Source: CALXXL01 sp964512385
GTDB lineage: Bacteria > Verrucomicrobiota > Lentisphaeria > Victivallales > Victivallaceae
Direction of reading: 5' to 3'
Length of the DNA: 23,189 nucleotides
NCBI GenBank assembly: GCA_964512385.1
Contig: CAZEHZ010000031.1
Span: 1 to 23,189, forward strand
A program made the position numbers and the translations under genes. Below, one piece after another: positions 21,804 to 23,189 of this stretch; position 1 is the first letter of the stretch, and the number at the start of each line of letters is the position of its first letter. The notes beneath the pieces were generated by a model, which worked only from the letters and a program-made list of their open reading frames with translations, ran no database searches and was not told the DNA's origin.

Positions 21804-22100
21804 ATGGACTATCAAGCCGCACAAACCGTTGCCCAAGGTATGACCATTGGCCAGTTAGTCGCCGCTTTGCTGCTCGGTATGGCGGTGGCGTTGGGGCTTA
21901 TTAGTGTTATGATGTTTATTATCAAGACTATGATTAAGCCGTTTGAGGGGTTGCCGGACAAACTTGACCACTTAGTTACCAGTTTGTCCGATATCAGAGA
22001 ACGCCTCTGGAGTCATGACGAAATTGACCGGGTTATCGATGTCAAAATCAATGACCACGACAAAGATTTAACCGCACATAGTGTGCAGAAAATTAAATAA
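21804..22100 (+). CDS. Small membrane protein (holin-like candidate)
   Basis: A 98-residue protein with one clear membrane segment (residues about 14-42: TIGQLVAALLLGMAVALGLI then SVMMFIIKTMI) and a charged C-terminal tail of helices (DKLDHLVTSLSDIRERLWSHDEI in part). The start at 21804 has AAGGAG 7 bases upstream. The longer frame from 21708 overlaps DUF1353 and is not needed. Size and topology would allow a holin or a spanin-like role, but I see no endolysin in the window to support that. Confidence 0.65.
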   Translation: MDYQAAQTVAQGMTIGQLVAALLLGMAVALGLISVMMFIIKTMIKPFEGLPDKLDHLVTSLSDIRERLWSHDEIDRVIDVKINDHDKDLTAHSVQKIK

Positions 22101-22123
22101 AAACCGCACATAGTGTGCAGAAA
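22071..22123 (+). repeat. 21-bp direct repeat with GCACA-TAG-TGTGC hairpin
   Basis: ACCGCACATAGTGTGCAGAAA occurs at 22071-22091 and again at 22103-22123 (21 bases; the first inside the end of the membrane-protein gene, the second just before the lipoprotein start). Each has a 5-bp stem with a 3-base loop. Confidence 0.75.
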
Positions 22124-22135
22124 GTTGGAAAAAAC

Positions 22136-22549
22136 ATGAAACTGTTTTTGATGATGATGGCGTTCGGCGTGGTGTTGACCGGGTGTACGGCCTTAAACAC
22201 CGTGGCGGACGGTATTGCCGGTAAATCCATCTCCGGCAGCGGTACGGTGGTGAAAAACGTGGTCGGGCTGGATACTCAGACCCAAACGCCCGAACTCTCC
22301 AGTTTAGTGGTGGTGGGCGACTATACCAGCATTGCCAACGGCGACGAGATTTTACGGTATGAGGTCTTAGAGGATGCCAGTATTTTTAACAGCAACTCTA
22401 AAAGCAAAACCGTTAAGCTCTTTTTTGCCAGCTCCGACAAAACCCGCATGGATGCCGCATTGACCAAAGTGGCCGATAACATTAAAACTGATGGCGATAG
22501 TGGTACGGACACTAATCTCCCGACCGCCGAATCGGAGGCGGCAAAATGA
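22136..22549 (+). CDS. Phage-encoded lipoprotein
   Basis: A 137-residue protein with a type II signal peptide: MKLF, a hydrophobic stretch, then lipobox LTGC with Cys 17 as the lipidated residue. The mature part has VVVGDYTSIANGDEILRYEV, predicted beta, and an acidic, Ser/Thr-rich tail (DSGTDTNLPTAESEAAK). The frame opens at 22115 but ATG 22136 begins exactly at the signal peptide. Late-operon phage lipoproteins can act in superinfection exclusion or lysis; neither is shown here. Its stop overlaps the next ATG as ATGA (22546-22549). Confidence 0.78.
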   Translation: MKLFLMMMAFGVVLTGCTALNTVADGIAGKSISGSGTVVKNVVGLDTQTQTPELSSLVVVGDYTSIANGDEILRYEVLEDASIFNSNSKSKTVKLFFASSDKTRMDAALTKVADNIKTDGDSGTDTNLPTAESEAAK

Positions 22550-22671
22550 GTAAATGCGGCGAGCGTTGCGAGGTGTATAGTCGTGTCTGCGGCTATTTTC
22601 GCCCGGTATCCAACTGGAATAAAGGCAAACAGACCGAGTTTGCAGACCGCAAAGTTTTTAAGTTAAAGTAA
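22546..22671 (+). CDS. Stand-alone NrdD-type glycyl-radical domain, 41 residues
   Basis: This short frame reads MSKCGERCEVYSRVCGYFRP, VSNWNKGKQTEFADRKVFKL, K. That is the extreme C-terminus of class III anaerobic ribonucleotide reductase NrdD: part of the zinc-binding cysteine region (Cys 4, Cys 8), the radical loop RVCGY with Gly 16 as the expected glycyl-radical residue, then RPVSNWNKGKxxEFxDRKxF. The rest of NrdD (about 600-700 residues) is absent. GGAGG lies 9 bases ahead of the ATG, which overlaps the lipoprotein stop (ATGA), and a terminator follows at once, so it looks like a true, coupled, last gene of the operon. By analogy with YfiD/GrcA, which replaces the damaged radical domain of pyruvate formate-lyase, it may restore host NrdD. 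It could also complement a split NrdD, bind NrdG, or be a remnant. Confidence 0.82.
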   Translation: MSKCGERCEVYSRVCGYFRPVSNWNKGKQTEFADRKVFKLK

Positions 22672-22679
22672 AACAAACT

Positions 22680-22715
22680 CAGCGACATGCCAGCAATGAC
22701 ATGCCGCTGTTTTTT
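22680..22715 (+). terminator. Rho-independent terminator ending the late operon
   Basis: CAGCGACATG (22680-22689) pairs with CATGCCGCTG (22700-22709) with one mismatch and a 10-base loop, followed by six T. It lies 8 bases after the stop of the glycyl-radical gene. Confidence 0.8.
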
Positions 22716-22983
22716 ATATGGTTTTAACAAGTTTTTGTTAAATTAGGTTTTGAGTTTTGGTTAAAACTTGTTTGCCTACTATACTATATCGTTAATAATA
22801 AAAAACGCATAAATAAACGCAAGGTTTGGAGTGTAGAACGATGTTTCATGCCGGGAGTGCTCCGGTGATTTTTGTCGTATACGGCGTTGGCTACGCCGCT
22901 CATGTACTTAAGTACACAAAAGCTACTTGTCGCCTTGTCTACAACCAAAATCGCCTTTTGCATTATCGATGAATTATGACGAA
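22716..22983. other. Non-coding region with palindromes
   Basis: No credible gene. An inverted pair AACAAGTTTT (22727-22736) / AAAACTTGTT (22763-22772) is present, as are a GGCGT/ACGCC hairpin (22883-22897) and the 14-bp perfect palindrome TGTACTTAAGTACA (22903-22916). The segment 22840-22980 looks like a host intergenic repeat or an end-proximal regulatory region of the phage. Confidence 0.45.
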
Positions 22984-23189
22984 AAAGGTGATATTTTGAA
23001 AAAGTGGCAACCAAATGTTTTGAGAGAAAAACGCTAAATCAGAGTTTCTTATAAAAAGGCGATATTTTGAAGAAAAGAGCCAACCTGATATTTAGAAAAG
23101 CGACAGCCAAATGTTTTAATAAAGTGTCAACCTGATATTTAATAAAGCGGCAACCTGATATTTAGAAAAGCGACAGCCAAATGTTTTAA
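22984..23189 (+). repeat. Array of about 23-bp repeats, candidate transposase-binding sites at the prophage right end
   Basis: Five adjoining units start at 23074, 23097, 23121, 23144 and 23167 (spacing 23, 24, 23, 23), approximating AAAGnGnCAaCCtgATaTTTAgA; an isolated unit starts at 23001 (AAAGTGGCAACCAAATG). Two short relatives, AAAGGTGATATTTTGAA and AAAGGCGATATTTTGAA, start near 22985 and 23055. The final unit ends at the last base of the window. Phages of the Mu group carry repeated transposase sites at their ends, and this array is where the right end would be expected. Confidence 0.6.

Noticed and set aside
22740..22800. Sigma-70 promoter (TTGTTT and TATACT) after the terminator
   Set aside because: Spacing between the two hexamers is far too short and no gene follows.
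22784..23014. Minus-strand 76-residue frame near the right end
   Set aside because: It spans palindromes and the repeat array, lacks a good ribosome-binding site and shows no domain; more likely an intergenic repeat.
23001..23189. Replication iterons of a plasmid
   Set aside because: Spacing would fit, but there is no replication initiator gene and the genes are those of a Mu-like phage, so transposase sites are the better reading.

Overview
The window is almost entirely the late (structural) half of a Mu-like prophage on a draft scaffold; a run of exactly 100 N at 9562-9661 marks an assembly gap. All supported genes read on the + strand. Mu-family head genes occur in canonical order: DUF2730-like, winged-helix protein, DUF3486 small terminase, large terminase, DUF935 portal, MuF, I-type protease with nested scaffold, decoration protein, gpT major head, DUF1320, tail-completion and gp37-like. 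They are followed by a tail region with tape measure and -1 frameshifted chaperones but no sheath gene, so the particle is probably a Mu-type head on a non-contractile tail, as in B3/D3112-like phages. Transposase, repressor and endolysin genes are not in the window. The host cannot be named from the sequence. A phage lipoprotein suggests a diderm, and a glycyl-radical domain suggests an anaerobe or facultative anaerobe, possibly an uncultivated gut bacterium.

Layout. 1-1251: visibly AT-rich accessory segment with the 3' end of an unknown gene, then a stand-alone HsdR_N-like PD-(D/E)XK protein and a terminator. 1331-2070: no gene, but two copies of a hairpin-bounded repeat, a compact multi-hairpin stretch and a 16-bp inverted repeat just before the late genes. 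2071-4717: packaging genes. 4718-5021: repeat cluster with three 82-bp-spaced copies of the portal ribosome-binding site and start. 5022-9416: portal, MuF fused to a likely PBECR-type nuclease, membrane protein, protease/scaffold. 9417-10006: repeats and the gap. 10007-13096: capsid and connector genes. 13097-15529: tail chaperones and tape measure. 15532-17859: three unrecognised tail genes, the last preceded by another repeat. 17862-21420: a large fibre-like protein (CE4 deacetylase domain plus Ig-like repeats) broken by a 4-bp tandem duplication. 21437-22671: DUF1353, a small membrane protein, a lipoprotein and a 41-residue stand-alone NrdD glycyl-radical domain, closed by a terminator. 22716-23189: no gene; ends in an array of about 23-bp repeats that may be transposase-binding sites at the right end.

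Two things stand out. One is the tiny NrdD C-terminal domain, translationally coupled to a lipoprotein as the last late gene: a candidate spare part, or decoy, for host anaerobic ribonucleotide reductase. The other is a reiterated non-coding module at the boundaries of the phage gene blocks. It has a GC-rich hairpin with a constant ACGT-containing loop region and changing complementary arms, then two conserved boxes (AAAGCAGATA and TTTTTGATAGC) always separated by exactly 8 variable bases. The module reads into, or directly abuts, the stop codon of the upstream gene and leads to the ribosome-binding site of the next.
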